The notes under the pieces are model-generated. The model was not told the DNA's origin and made no database searches. It was given only the letters and a program-made list of their open reading frames with translations. Of a stretch of 55,532 nt of DNA, positions 33,970 through 43,573 are shown in pieces (position 1 is the stretch's first letter; each line of letters begins with the position of its first letter). Source of the stretch: Chloroflexota bacterium. GTDB lineage: Bacteria; Chloroflexota; Anaerolineae; Anaerolineales; Anaerolineaceae. The stretch is from the NCBI GenBank assembly GCA_012729755.1, contig JAAYCN010000109.1:1-55532 (forward strand). Direction: 5' to 3'. The position numbers and the translations under genes were made by a program.

Positions 33970-36012
33970 ATGAAATTTGAACTGCAAGCGCCCTATCAGC
34001 CCACAGGCGATCAACCTGAGGCGATCAGGCAGTTGGTGGAAGGGATCAAAAAGGGTTTTCACGACCAGGTTTTGTTGGGAGCGACCGGCACTGGCAAGAC
34101 CTTCACGGTGGCCAATGTGATCCAGCAGCTGCAGCTGCCGACGCTGGTGATGACACATAACAAGACGCTGGCCGCTCAGCTTTACGCTGAGTTTCGCGAG
34201 TTTTTCCCGAATAACGCGGTTGAGTACTTCGTTTCATACTACGACTACTATCAGCCTGAGGCTTATGTGCCGCGGCGTGACCTCTACATTGAGAAAGAGA
34301 CTGAGATCAATGACGAAATCGATCGCCTGAGGCTGGCAGCGACGACAGCGCTGATGTCGCGTCAGGATGTGATCATCGTGGCGTCAGTTTCCGCTATTTA
34401 TGGTTTGGGCGACCCTTCGGTCTATCAACAGAGCGTGTTATCGATTGAGGTGGGCAAGATCTATCGGCGCAACGCCTTATTGAGACAGCTGGTGGATATC
34501 CAATATCAGCGCAACGATATGGAGGTTAAACCGGGTATTTTCAGGTTGAGAGGGGACACTTTGGAGATTATTCCGGCTTATAGCGACCGGGACGCTTACC
34601 GCATCAGTTACTTTGGCGACGAAATTGAAAGCATCACGCGCCTCAATCGCACCACCGGCGAGCTGGTCGAAAAAATGGAGCGCCTGGAGGTCTACCCGGC
34701 GAAACATTATATCGCCCAATCTGATCGAATGGAGAAAGTGCTGGCTGATATCGCGGTTGAGCTGGAAGACCGCTTGAAGTATTTCAAGGGAAAAGGGCTG
34801 TTGCTCGAAGCGCAGCGTCTTGAACAGCGCACGCTCTTTGACATGGAAATGCTTAAAGAGGTGGGGTCGGTAGCGGGCATTGAAAACTATTCGCGCCATC
34901 TGGACCAGCGTGCGGCGGGTACACCGCCCTGGACGCTGTTGGACTTCATGCCCAGCCGTTACCTGATGGTGTTGGATGAGTCTCATATGATGGTGCCACA
35001 GCTCAGGGGTATGTATAACGGCGACCGCTCGCGCAAGGAAACACTGGTGGAGTACGGTTTCAGGCTGCCATCGGCGCTGGATAACCGTCCGCTGAAATTC
35101 CCTGAATTCGAACAGATCATGGGCATTACGCTTTACACGAGCGCCACGCCGGGGCCGTATGAGCTGGAAAAAGCCGATCAGGTAGTGGAACAGATTATCA
35201 GACCTACTGGCTTGCTTGATCCCAAGGTTGAGATCAGGCCAACGCTGGGTCAGGTGGACAATTTGATTGTTGAGCTGCGCAAGCGGGTGGAGAAGGGCGA
35301 GCGCGCTCTGGTGACCACGTTGACCAAGCGCATGGCGGAGGATCTGGCAAAGTACCTTGAAGAGGTGGGTTTCAAGGTGCATTACCTGCACAGCGAAGTG
35401 GAGACCTTTGAACGTGTGGGCATCCTGAGGGATCTGAGGTTGGGCGTGTATGACGTTGTGGTAGGGATCAACCTGCTGCGCGAGGGCCTGGACTTGCCTG
35501 AGGTCTCGCTGGTGGCTATTTTGGACGCGGATAAGGAAGGTTTCCTGAGATCGACACAGGCGCTGATCCAGAATTTTGGGCGGGCGGCGCGCCACTTAAA
35601 CGGCCAGGTGATTCTCTACGCGGACAAGATGACTGATTCGATGAAACGGGCGATTGATGAAACCAACCGCCGCCGCGCCAAACAGGAAGCGTATAACAAA
35701 GAACACCATATCTCGCCGGTTGGGGTGGTTAAGGCGGTGAGGGATATCACCGAGCGCTTAATGCACGAGCCGGAAGAAGAGAAAAAACAAACGCGCAGCG
35801 CCCGTCAGCTGGCTGACAAAATGGAATATCGTGAGCTGGAAAGGTTGGTCGGCGAAATGGAGAATCAGATGAGGGTCTCAGCGAAAGCGCTGGAGTTTGA
35901 GCGGGCGGCGATGCTGCGTGATCAGGTGTATGAGCTGAAAACGCTGCTGATGGAAAAATCAAACCTGCCAATCTGGAAGCAGCAGGAAATCTTAGCGCGT
36001 CGGGAAGATTAG
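33970..36012 (+). CDS. uvrB: Excinuclease ABC subunit B
   Basis: 680 residues, normal length. Walker A GATGTGKT at 37-44, the beta-hairpin region EYFVSYYDYYQPEAYVPRRD near 95-114, VLDESHMMVPQLRGMYNGD near 336 and the helicase C-terminal motif QNFGRAARH near 535. The C-terminal UVR motif (LERLVGEMENQMRVSAKALE) binds UvrC. Nucleotide excision repair, with UvrA for damage recognition. Confidence 0.98.
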   Translation: MKFELQAPYQPTGDQPEAIRQLVEGIKKGFHDQVLLGATGTGKTFTVANVIQQLQLPTLVMTHNKTLAAQLYAEFREFFPNNAVEYFVSYYDYYQPEAYVPRRDLYIEKETEINDEIDRLRLAATTALMSRQDVIIVASVSAIYGLGDPSVYQQSVLSIEVGKIYRRNALLRQLVDIQYQRNDMEVKPGIFRLRGDTLEIIPAYSDRDAYRISYFGDEIESITRLNRTTGELVEKMERLEVYPAKHYIAQSDRMEKVLADIAVELEDRLKYFKGKGLLLEAQRLEQRTLFDMEMLKEVGSVAGIENYSRHLDQRAAGTPPWTLLDFMPSRYLMVLDESHMMVPQLRGMYNGDRSRKETLVEYGFRLPSALDNRPLKFPEFEQIMGITLYTSATPGPYELEKADQVVEQIIRPTGLLDPKVEIRPTLGQVDNLIVELRKRVEKGERALVTTLTKRMAEDLAKYLEEVGFKVHYLHSEVETFERVGILRDLRLGVYDVVVGINLLREGLDLPEVSLVAILDADKEGFLRSTQALIQNFGRAARHLNGQVILYADKMTDSMKRAIDETNRRRAKQEAYNKEHHISPVGVVKAVRDITERLMHEPEEEKKQTRSARQLADKMEYRELERLVGEMENQMRVSAKALEFERAAMLRDQVYELKTLLMEKSNLPIWKQQEILARRED

Positions 36013-36016
36013 CAAA

Positions 36017-36316
36017 TCAGATACTTCCTACCCGAAAATCTGTAAACTCACTTGTGGGAGGTTGCCAGGTGAAGCGCAGGTCGCGCACGCGCGCGCCGGT
36101 CGGGCCCCGGTGAAGAATGTCGAGAAGCTGTTCAAGATCAGCGCGCGGGCCTTCGGCGGTGACTTCGACAGAACCATCGGGCAAGTTGCGCACCCAGCCG
36201 CTCAGCAGCAGGCAGCGGGCTTGTTCGCGGGTGAAAAAACGGAACCCCACCCCCTGAACATGCCCGGAAATGACGGCATGTAAACGCGCGTGTGTTGAGT
36301 GTTCACTTTCAGGCAT
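36017..36316 (-). CDS. acyP: Acylphosphatase
   Basis: 99 residues. VQGVGFRFF carries the catalytic Arg and [13 protein letters not shown] the catalytic Asn; C-terminal FTDFRV closes the fold. Hydrolyses acyl phosphates such as acetyl phosphate. Last gene of the minus-strand rseP-HEAT-acyP run, 17 bases after the HEAT gene. Confidence 0.93.
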   Translation of the reverse strand: MPESEHSTHARLHAVISGHVQGVGFRFFTREQARCLLLSGWVRNLPDGSVEVTAEGPRADLEQLLDILHRGPTGARVRDLRFTWQPPTSEFTDFRVGSI

Positions 36317-36333
36317 GGTTAAGCGCCAAGGGT

Positions 36334-37476
36334 TCAGAACCCCAAATCTTCGTCATCCTCGTCTTCAAAGGGGTCTTCGAAATCGTAAGATTCTTCGTCC
36401 TCTTCATCTGCTAAGTCATCCTCGTCGACATAGCGGTTCCACTCTTCATCGTCGAAATCGTCTTCAGGGAGATCATCCTCATCCTCTTCGAGATTGTGAG
36501 AGTGATCCTGATGGTCCTGGTCGCTCTCATCGACTTTGAGAAGCTCAAAATTACTGGTTTCGTTGACGAGATTGGCTTTGTCGATGGCTTCTTCGAGGAG
36601 CATATATTCTTCGTCATCATCGGCGTTGTCAAGCAGCGCCTCAAGCAGTTCAACAACTTGTTCGCCGCCAATTTCGCCCAACGACCAGATGGCTTCCTTG
36701 CGCAGGTCGCTGGCGAGATGTTTTTGTTTGATCAGCTTGACCAGGCAGGGACGGGCTTCTTCGAGCATGAGGCCGCCGACGGCATGTACCGCCTGGAGCC
36801 TGACGCTTAACTCTTCATGGTCAAGGTTGGCGAGAACATCGGATTTCCAGATTTCGTTGGCGGAACGACCCATCGCAAACAGAGCGGTTTCGAGCCACTG
36901 GATGTCATCACTGGCAGCAGCCTGATGAATGAGCGCCGACACCTCGGGGTTGCTTGAGAAGCTGACCGCTTCGAGCGCGCGGCGGCGCACGAGGTCAGAA
37001 GGATCTCTGCGCGTAGCTATAAGAAGGGCGGTCTCGATGCGGTCGAGAAGGTCCTCGGGCAGTTCTTCGCACTCGCCCTGATAGACATAAGGACCAAGCG
37101 CGTTGGCGGCGGCGGCGCGGACCAGCTCGTCGCGGTCCTGCGCTTTGAGCAGGGAAAGGAGTTTGTCGGGGAGGTGTTTGTCGTCAGCCTCAAACAGCAG
37201 ATCAATGGCTCTGACTACCACACCGTCGTCTTCATCCTCGAGCCCAATAAGGCCGACCTGCTCAAACATCAGAACGAGGTCGTGTTCAGCCAATTCGGCG
37301 AGATCTTCGAGCAAGTTGCGGCGCCTGGCTGTGGGGATCGTTTTCCAGATTCCACGCAGCTGGCGGGTTTCTTCATGGTCAAGATCAGAAAGCACATAGA
37401 GCAACTTGGGTGGAAAGGGTCTGGTGGGGTCAAGAAGGGCTTCAATGGCCTGGCGGATGGAGGGTTGATCGCTCAT
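36334..37476 (-). CDS. HEAT-repeat protein with acidic C-terminal tail
   Basis: 380 residues. Residues about 30-290 are helical pairs of HEAT type (e.g. [55 protein letters not shown]). The last about 65 residues are almost all Asp/Glu. It is likely a scaffold for protein contacts; partner unknown. It lies eight bases after the RseP-like gene and is cotranscribed. Confidence 0.8.
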   Translation of the reverse strand: MSDQPSIRQAIEALLDPTRPFPPKLLYVLSDLDHEETRQLRGIWKTIPTARRRNLLEDLAELAEHDLVLMFEQVGLIGLEDEDDGVVVRAIDLLFEADDKHLPDKLLSLLKAQDRDELVRAAAANALGPYVYQGECEELPEDLLDRIETALLIATRRDPSDLVRRRALEAVSFSSNPEVSALIHQAAASDDIQWLETALFAMGRSANEIWKSDVLANLDHEELSVRLQAVHAVGGLMLEEARPCLVKLIKQKHLASDLRKEAIWSLGEIGGEQVVELLEALLDNADDDEEYMLLEEAIDKANLVNETSNFELLKVDESDQDHQDHSHNLEEDEDDLPEDDFDDEEWNRYVDEDDLADEEDEESYDFEDPFEDEDDEDLGF

Positions 37477-37484
37477 GTCGCCTC

Positions 37485-38561
37485 TCAGGGTTTAATAATG
37501 GGGTTGATAAAATCTTGCAGGGTGATGTAAAGCATCAGTCCGAGCATCAGAAAGTAGCCAACGGAGTTGACTTTATTGACGATGGTTTGAGGAATGGGTT
37601 TTCTGAAAAGCAATTCCGGGAAGAGCAGCAAAATTTGGCCGCCGTCGGTGGGAGGGATGGGCAGAAGGTTCATGATGCCGAAGCCGATGGAAATAATTGA
37701 AATCAGCGACATCCTGAAGAATGGCATCGGCGTTGAGGAAGTCACCGCGATGGTTCGATCCATGGTGTTTGCCTGGTTGAAGATATCGTAGATGCCTTTG
37801 ATGCCAACGACACGGGCGTCTGCCGGGGCGACCGCGCCGCGAATCAGCCGAATGGGCAGTTTGATGGTTTCAGCGACCTGATAGCCGAAGGTCTCAAAGG
37901 CGGCGCTCAAGGCATTGGATAACGACATGGGTTCAAGCGGGTTGGTGATAGCGACGCCCAAAGCGCCCTGACCAGCGGGCGGATCCTTGCGGGGGGTGAC
38001 GTGAAGCAGCTGTTCGCTGCCGTTTCGCTCAATGGTAAGGGTGATCTCGGCGCCAGCAAGGGTTTTGATATGCTTCTGGAAGTCTTCGAGGCTTTCGAGA
38101 GGTTTGCTGTTGACGCGGGTGATGACATCACCGGGCTGAATGCCGGCGGATTGAGCCGGACTGTTGGGCGACACCTCGGTAATCAGCACCTGGTTGGCGA
38201 TCGGTGAGCCGATGGCCATGTACATGATCAGCAGTATGATAATGCCAATCAAAAAGTTCATTGCCGGACCGGCTAACATAACGATTACGCGCTTCCAAGC
38301 GGGCTTATTGAGGATGCTGCCTGGCTCACTGCGGTCAGTTTCGCCTTTCGGGCGGACAAACGCGCCGAAGGGGATCGCGTTGATGGTGACATCGGTGCCT
38401 TTCCAAGTGAATAACTTCAGAAGGCGGGGGGGCAGGCCGAACCCAAACTCTTCGACTTCGATGCCCTGCCATATCGAGGCGAGAAAGTGACCTAACTCAT
38501 GAAAGAAAACAAGCAACCCGAAGAAAAACGCGAATTGCAGAATGATCCAAATTGTTGACAT
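37485..38561 (-). CDS. rseP: Site-2 metalloprotease, RseP/M50 family
   Basis: 358 residues. HELGH at 21-25 in the first membrane helix binds zinc and NLLPIPPTDGGQ near 310 gives the third ligand. A PDZ domain (about 120-200, AGIQPGDVITRVNS) lies between. Membrane protease for intramembrane cleavage, e.g. of anti-sigma factors or signal peptides. AAGGAG lies before the ATG, and a minus-strand TATAAT is 23 bases upstream of it (38590-38585). Head of the operon with the HEAT protein. Confidence 0.93.
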   Translation of the reverse strand: MSTIWIILQFAFFFGLLVFFHELGHFLASIWQGIEVEEFGFGLPPRLLKLFTWKGTDVTINAIPFGAFVRPKGETDRSEPGSILNKPAWKRVIVMLAGPAMNFLIGIIILLIMYMAIGSPIANQVLITEVSPNSPAQSAGIQPGDVITRVNSKPLESLEDFQKHIKTLAGAEITLTIERNGSEQLLHVTPRKDPPAGQGALGVAITNPLEPMSLSNALSAAFETFGYQVAETIKLPIRLIRGAVAPADARVVGIKGIYDIFNQANTMDRTIAVTSSTPMPFFRMSLISIISIGFGIMNLLPIPPTDGGQILLLFPELLFRKPIPQTIVNKVNSVGYFLMLGLMLYITLQDFINPIIKP

Positions 38562-38726
38562 AAAGCGTCTCCTTACTGGCGTATTATACCTATATTGACA
38601 TGACGCTTTTGAATTGTAAACGATAGAAAGTTATTAGAAAGAACGCGGGAAGCCTCGAAAAGTTCCGGCAGCACACTTTGAATGGCAACAAGCAGGCCAG
38701 CCGCGCGAAAGCGGAAAACGCTAAGG

Positions 38727-38732
38727 TATAAT
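38727..38732 (+). promoter_or_regulatory. -10 element, near-leaderless dinG transcript
   Basis: TATAAT followed by seven bases (CTTCGGC) and the dinG ATG; no ribosome binding site. No consensus -35. Confidence 0.6.
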
Positions 38733-38739
38733 CTTCGGC

Positions 38740-41547
38740 ATGCCTTTAATCGTTTCCCTTGATATTGAAACAACCGGCCTTGACCCTGAATCTGACGCGA
38801 TTATCGAAATCGGCATGGTCAAATTCTCAGAAAAGCGTGTGGAAGCGGAGTATTCTCAGCTGGTCAACCCGCGCCGCCCGATCCCGGGACCTATCACTAA
38901 TCTCACCAATATCAGCAACAGCATGGTGCTCAACCAGCCTTATCTGGCAGATGTTTTGCCTGATGTGATTGATTTTGTCGGCGACGCGATCATTCTTGGG
39001 CAGAACATCGTTTTTGACCTGGGCTTTTTCTATCAAGCCAAAGCTTTGCGTGGCAACAAGGCAATTGACACCTATGAACTCGCCTCAGTACTGATGCCGA
39101 CAGCGCCGCGCTATAATCTGGGCTCACTGGCACAGCAGCTGGGCGTGGTACAGACGAACGCTCACCGCGCTTCGGATGACGCGAGGGTAACGATGGAGGT
39201 TTATCGGCGCCTTAATCAGATGATCCGGGAATTGCCGATTGACCTGGTGGCGGAGATTTTGAAGCTCAGCGAGGGTTTAGACTGGTATGGGGCTTTGCCG
39301 TTTCAGTGGGCGCTGCAGGGGATGATCAGGCAAGGCATCCAGCCGCGCAAGGTGAGTGGGGATCTGGAAGCTTTTCTCTATGAGCTGCCGAGCCTGCCTA
39401 AGAGCGAAAAGGTTAAAGCGCTGCAGCCTAAAGAGAGAGTATCGGCGCTGGACGCGGAGGAGATCGCCGCGGTATTGGAACCGGGCGGGGAGTTCGCCAG
39501 GCACTTCCCAGAGTTTGAGCATCGCGCTCAGCAGGTCGAAGTGTTGAAGGCGGTCGCCAACACGTTTTCTGAGGGTAAGCACCTGATGGTGGAGGCGGGT
39601 ACGGGCACCGGCAAGTCGCTGGCATATCTGATCCCCGCGGCTTATTGGGCTAAGCAGAACGGCGAGCGTGTGGTGATTTCGACCAATACCATCGCGCTGC
39701 AGGATCAGCTGGTTCGCAAGGATATTCCCGATCTGATTGAGGCGCTGGACCTGGAAGTCAATTTTGCGGTGCTGAAAGGACGGGGAAATTATCTGTGCCC
39801 GCGCCGATTGAACCTGATGCGCAGGCGCGCGCTGGAGAGCACAGATGAGCTGCGCGTTTTGGCGAAAGTGCTGGTCTGGTTGAGGTCTTCACAGTCGGGT
39901 GATCGGGCTGAGATCAATTTGAACGGGCCGATCGAACGGTTGGTGTGGTCGCGGCTATCGGCGGAAGATGAAGGCTGCAAGCTGGAGACCTGCGTGAAAC
40001 GCTTTGGCGGAAGATGCCCCTTTTATAAGGCGCGCACTGCCGCTGAAGCAGCACACCTGCTGGTGGTCAATCACGCGCTGCTTCTCGCGGACGCACAGAC
40101 TGAAAACCGGGTACTGCCCAGTTATAACTATGTGATTATCGATGAGGCCCATCATCTTGAGGCAGCGATAACGGATGCGATGTCTTTCAGGCTGCGCGCG
40201 CCGGATGTGACCCGGCTGGTCAGGGAGATCGGAAGCTCGAATCAGGGCATCTTAGGGCGAATGACCAGCGCGGCGCTGCCTGTTCTGCCGCCCTCTGAAG
40301 GGGCGGCGCTTTTGGCGAGTGTGAACCAGGCGGCGGATGCTTCTTTGAGGTTAGATGCCTACATGACCGATTATTTCAAAGCGCTTGGATTCCTGCTTGA
40401 GGAGCTGCGCGACGGCCGGTCTCCAGGCACATATCCGCAGCAAGAGCGCATTTTACCCTCCACGCGTACTTTGCCAAGCTGGTTGGAGGTGGAGATTGCC
40501 TGGGAAAACGCTCAGCAACAGCTTACCAACTTGATGAACCAGTTGAAAATGGTGCGCGAACGCATGAGAGGGCTCGCTGAGGAGGGGCTGGAAGGCGCAG
40601 AAGATTTGCTGGGGACGCTGGCAACCGTAACCAGCACGCTGACTGAGATTGGGGTTAAGCTGGAAGCGCTGACAATGACGCCTGAAACTGACCAGATTTA
40701 TTGGGTTGAGCTCGACCCGCTGCAGCACCGCCTGACCCTTCAGGTCGCCCCGCTGCACATCGGCCACCTAATGGAAAAATATCTATGGCATGAGAAGTCC
40801 AGCGTAGTGTTGACTTCGGCGACACTCACCGCGCACGGGGAATTTGACTATCTAAAGCGTCGATTGAACGCGGAAGACGCCGACGAGTTGATGGTGGGCT
40901 CGCCCTTTGATTACGAACACAGCACGCTTTTATACTTGCCGAGCGACATTCCAGAACCAACCGACGGCTATGGGCATCAAAAAATCACCGAAGACACGAT
41001 TATTCGGGTGGCCAGGGCAACCGGAGGACGTATGTTGGCGCTGTTTACTTCGTACGCCCAGCTGCAAAAGACTTCGCGGGCAATTCAGGCTCCATTGGCG
41101 AAGATGGATATTACGGTATATGAACAAGGGGAAGGCGCGAGCGCTTCGGCGCTTTTGGATGTGTTTAAGGAGACACCCCAAGCGGTGCTGTTGGGCACCC
41201 GCGCGTTCTGGGAGGGAGTAGACGTACCTGGGGAAGCGCTTTCGGTGGTGGTGATTGTGAAACTGCCTTTTGACGTGCCGAGCGACCCGATTATCGCCGC
41301 GCGCTCTGAGAGCTTCGATGATCCTTTTAATGAATATAACCTGCCCGAAGCGATTTTGCGCTTCAGGCAGGGGTTTGGGCGTCTGATTCGCACCCAGACA
41401 GACCGTGGGGTAGTGGTCGTGTTGGATAAACGGCTGACCACCAAACAATATGGGCGTTTGTTCCTGGAATCGCTGCCCGGCCCGACAATCCAACAAGGTT
41501 TGTTGGGCAATTTGCCAGGCCAGACAGCGAAATGGCTGTCGCTGTAG
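38740..41547 (+). CDS. dinG: DinG-family helicase with N-terminal DEDD exonuclease
   Basis: 935 residues. The N-terminal DnaQ-like 3'-5' exonuclease (1 to about 165) has SLDIETTGLDP and the later HRASDDARVT. The helicase has Walker A GTGTGKS at 287-293 and DEAH at 468-471; four cysteines between them (LCPRR, GCK, TCVK, RCPF) fit the XPD/DinG iron-sulfur cluster. C-terminal QGFGRLIRTQTDRG is motif VI. A fusion known from Firmicutes and Chloroflexota; roles in structure resolution and repair. Confidence 0.93.
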   Translation: MPLIVSLDIETTGLDPESDAIIEIGMVKFSEKRVEAEYSQLVNPRRPIPGPITNLTNISNSMVLNQPYLADVLPDVIDFVGDAIILGQNIVFDLGFFYQAKALRGNKAIDTYELASVLMPTAPRYNLGSLAQQLGVVQTNAHRASDDARVTMEVYRRLNQMIRELPIDLVAEILKLSEGLDWYGALPFQWALQGMIRQGIQPRKVSGDLEAFLYELPSLPKSEKVKALQPKERVSALDAEEIAAVLEPGGEFARHFPEFEHRAQQVEVLKAVANTFSEGKHLMVEAGTGTGKSLAYLIPAAYWAKQNGERVVISTNTIALQDQLVRKDIPDLIEALDLEVNFAVLKGRGNYLCPRRLNLMRRRALESTDELRVLAKVLVWLRSSQSGDRAEINLNGPIERLVWSRLSAEDEGCKLETCVKRFGGRCPFYKARTAAEAAHLLVVNHALLLADAQTENRVLPSYNYVIIDEAHHLEAAITDAMSFRLRAPDVTRLVREIGSSNQGILGRMTSAALPVLPPSEGAALLASVNQAADASLRLDAYMTDYFKALGFLLEELRDGRSPGTYPQQERILPSTRTLPSWLEVEIAWENAQQQLTNLMNQLKMVRERMRGLAEEGLEGAEDLLGTLATVTSTLTEIGVKLEALTMTPETDQIYWVELDPLQHRLTLQVAPLHIGHLMEKYLWHEKSSVVLTSATLTAHGEFDYLKRRLNAEDADELMVGSPFDYEHSTLLYLPSDIPEPTDGYGHQKITEDTIIRVARATGGRMLALFTSYAQLQKTSRAIQAPLAKMDITVYEQGEGASASALLDVFKETPQAVLLGTRAFWEGVDVPGEALSVVVIVKLPFDVPSDPIIAARSESFDDPFNEYNLPEAILRFRQGFGRLIRTQTDRGVVVVLDKRLTTKQYGRLFLESLPGPTIQQGLLGNLPGQTAKWLSL

Positions 41548-41594
41548 AGCACACAGCGCCGCATTTGGTACATTAAGTTACTCATTGCGTGTGA

Positions 41595-41623
41595 TTGACA
41601 AATTAAAAAAAGCTGGTTACACT
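41595..41623 (+). promoter_or_regulatory. Strong promoter of the small conserved gene
   Basis: TTGACA (41595-41600), a 17-bp spacer and TACACT (41618-41623), 46 bases before the ATG at 41669. Confidence 0.75.
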
Positions 41624-41668
41624 AACGAGGAATAAGCAAGTCATTCAATGATATTAAGGAGAAAAACA

Positions 41669-41866
41669 ATGGCATACAGCTTTAAAAACTCAAAAGGAAA
41701 AGAGTATTTCCTGCACATGAAGGTTGTCGCGCGTGCTTCGGGTAAAGCCACCGAGCTCTATTATTTCTCAACCGATATCCGCAAGGGGCAGGAAGTTGAC
41801 AAGGTTCCCGCTGGCAAGAAAGTGGTTGAACTGGACTCTGGGCTCCCTGTGTTGAAGAAGATTTAA
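41669..41866 (+). CDS. Small conserved protein of unknown function (65 aa)
   Basis: MAYSFKNSKGKEYFLHMK at the start and LDSGLPVLKKI at the end match small proteins I recall as common in Chloroflexota, with an aromatic-rich centre (ELYYFSTDIRKGQ). Function unknown. TTAAGGAG before the ATG supports the start over an in-frame ATG at 41648. Strong promoter and terminator on either side suggest a short, abundant transcript. Confidence 0.8.
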   Translation: MAYSFKNSKGKEYFLHMKVVARASGKATELYYFSTDIRKGQEVDKVPAGKKVVELDSGLPVLKKI

Positions 41867-41898
41867 TCCGCGGCCAAATCGTTTGGCAAAGAAGAAGA

Positions 41899-41927
41899 GC
41901 AGCCTGGCATTTGCCGGGCTGTTTTTA
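41899..41927 (+). terminator. Rho-independent terminator of the small conserved gene
   Basis: Stem CAGCCTGGC/GCCGGGCTG (one G-T type mismatch) then TTTTTAAT. Confidence 0.85.
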
Positions 41928-41984
41928 ATTCTGGCACAAATGTTGCTATGTAATGCGTAACGATTGTGCGTTAAGGAGATTATT

Positions 41985-42638
41985 ATGCTTAAGAGACTCT
42001 GGAAAGTCGTTGCGCTCATCCTGATCAGTTTTTTCGCGATCACGGCTTGTGAGCGGCCGGCTTCACGGCCGCCGATAGCCACGCCTCAGGCGATTGAAAC
42101 GATTCGGCCTTTGGTAACATTGAACCCAAACAGCGCGACCGCGACAGCTGGCGCGGTGATGAATAAATTTAATCAGCCGACACAAATTGTGACCAATGCC
42201 GCGGGACAGCAGATCGTAATTACCCCCATACCACCGACGCAGGTGCCGACCCAGACGCCATCGCCGAGCCCGATGCCCCCGACGCCTGTGGTGACGAAGC
42301 CGGCTGTGCATATTGTACAGAGCGGTGAGACGGTCTATTGCCTGGCGCGGCGTTACGATGTGGACCCGGCAGACATCCTGAGCCTCAACAATCTGACTGA
42401 ATGGAGCATGCTGCGCATCGGGGATGAACTGCAGATGCCTCAGACGGGCAAGTGGCCCGGGCCTTCACGCGCGGTGGAAGGCAGTTCGCACCCCGACATC
42501 TGGACGGTGAGCGCGGGGGATACGGTGTATAGCATTGCCTGCGCATACGGCGATGTGACGCCTGAAGCGATTATCGCGGTGAATGGGTTAAAAGCCCCGT
42601 ATGATTTGGAAGGGATTAAAACTCTGCAAATTCCATAG
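41985..42638 (+). CDS. LysM-domain lipoprotein
   Basis: About 217 residues. The signal ends in FAITAC, a lipobox. A Pro/Thr-rich linker follows (TPIPPTQVPTQTPSPSP-like), then two LysM domains (VQSGETVYCLARRYDVDPA, and VSAGDTVYSIACAYG), which bind peptidoglycan or other GlcNAc glycans. It lies on the cell surface. ATG at 41985 follows AAGGAG. Confidence 0.88.
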   Translation: MLKRLWKVVALILISFFAITACERPASRPPIATPQAIETIRPLVTLNPNSATATAGAVMNKFNQPTQIVTNAAGQQIVITPIPPTQVPTQTPSPSPMPPTPVVTKPAVHIVQSGETVYCLARRYDVDPADILSLNNLTEWSMLRIGDELQMPQTGKWPGPSRAVEGSSHPDIWTVSAGDTVYSIACAYGDVTPEAIIAVNGLKAPYDLEGIKTLQIP

Positions 42639-42657
42639 TGATTTGAATTGTTGATCT

Positions 42658-42686
42658 AAAGAAGCGCACGAGCGCTTCTTTTTTTT
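42658..42686 (+). terminator. Rho-independent terminator of the LysM gene
   Basis: Stem GAAGCGC/GCGCTTC with loop ACGA followed by eight Ts. Confidence 0.93.
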
Positions 42687-42744
42687 GCGGGTGAGCGGAA
42701 GATTCAGGAAAGGGTTGGAGTAAAATGGGCAGAGAGGTGCAGCG

Positions 42745-43320
42745 ATGAGTGAGATTAACCGAGAAACAACAGCCGTTCCAAACAACCCGTTTGCGGTTGT
42801 GGCGAGGCAGGTGACAATGAGCGGACATGCCTTTGACGTGCAGAAGGTCAGGTTCAGACTACCGGACGGACGGGAAAGGGAGTATGACCTGGTAGACCAC
42901 GCGGACGCGGTAACGATCCTGCCGGTGGATGAGGCGGGAAATATCTGGTTTGTGACGCAGTATCGCATTGGGGCGATGGGGAAGATGCTGGAACTTCCAG
43001 CGGGGGTGATGGATGAGGGCGAGACCCCGCTTGAGTCGGCGCATCGGGAACTGCGCGAGGAAATCGGCATGGATTGTCGGGAGATGAAGCACCTTGGCGG
43101 ATTTTGGATGGCAGCCGGATATTCGAATGAGTTTATGAATTGTTTCCTGGCACGGGGGTTGATTGAGGCGCCTTTGGAGCAGGATGAGGATGAATTCTTG
43201 AGCTTATCGAAAATGCCGATTGAGCAGGCATATCAGATGGCAGCGGAGGGCGGGATCGTCGACGGGAAGACGCTCTCGACCCTGCTTCTGGCGCGCCAGT
43301 ATCTGTTGGCTGGAAACTGA
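42745..43320 (+). CDS. Nudix hydrolase, ADP-ribose pyrophosphatase-like
   Basis: 191 residues. The Nudix box is GVMDEGETPLESAHRELREE followed by IGM. The surrounding LELPAG and HADAVTILPVDE pattern resembles ADP-sugar diphosphatases. Hydrolyses a nucleoside diphosphate linked to another moiety; ADP-ribose is the likeliest. GAGAGGTGCAGCG before the ATG. Monocistronic. Confidence 0.88.
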   Translation: MSEINRETTAVPNNPFAVVARQVTMSGHAFDVQKVRFRLPDGREREYDLVDHADAVTILPVDEAGNIWFVTQYRIGAMGKMLELPAGVMDEGETPLESAHRELREEIGMDCREMKHLGGFWMAAGYSNEFMNCFLARGLIEAPLEQDEDEFLSLSKMPIEQAYQMAAEGGIVDGKTLSTLLLARQYLLAGN

Positions 43321-43495
43321 TGAGTTTTGAGAGGCGTTAGAGAGAAATCAGCGGTTTATCGCTCAGACTGAGAGGCGCTGATCTGGCGGGAGGAGCGCCT
43401 GAAAAGTGTCGAAGAGCGAAGTTCGCCGGCAAAATTATAGAGCTTAGCCAAATTATTAACATACAAAAACGGGATTCTGCATTACAATTCAATTT

Positions 43496-43509
43496 GTGTA
43501 AATTTACAC
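43496..43509. promoter_or_regulatory. Rex-like palindrome upstream of nifJ
   Basis: GTGTAAATTTACAC is a perfect 14-bp palindrome, extended as TTGTGTAAATTTACACGT, close in form to Rex sites (TTGTGA-N6-TCACAA). It lies 65 bases before nifJ. A second inverted repeat, CGGG-atgca-CCCG (43537-43549), follows. Redox control is plausible but not shown. Confidence 0.45.
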
Positions 43510-43573
43510 GTTTTTTAATCGTGTCTGCACAAATAACGGGATGCACCCGATAATTATTTAAGGAGCCAATAAT

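Noticed and set aside
34477-35595. 372-codon minus-strand ORF within uvrB
   Set aside because: Antisense to a fully conserved uvrB; His/Gln-rich composition typical of a shadow frame.
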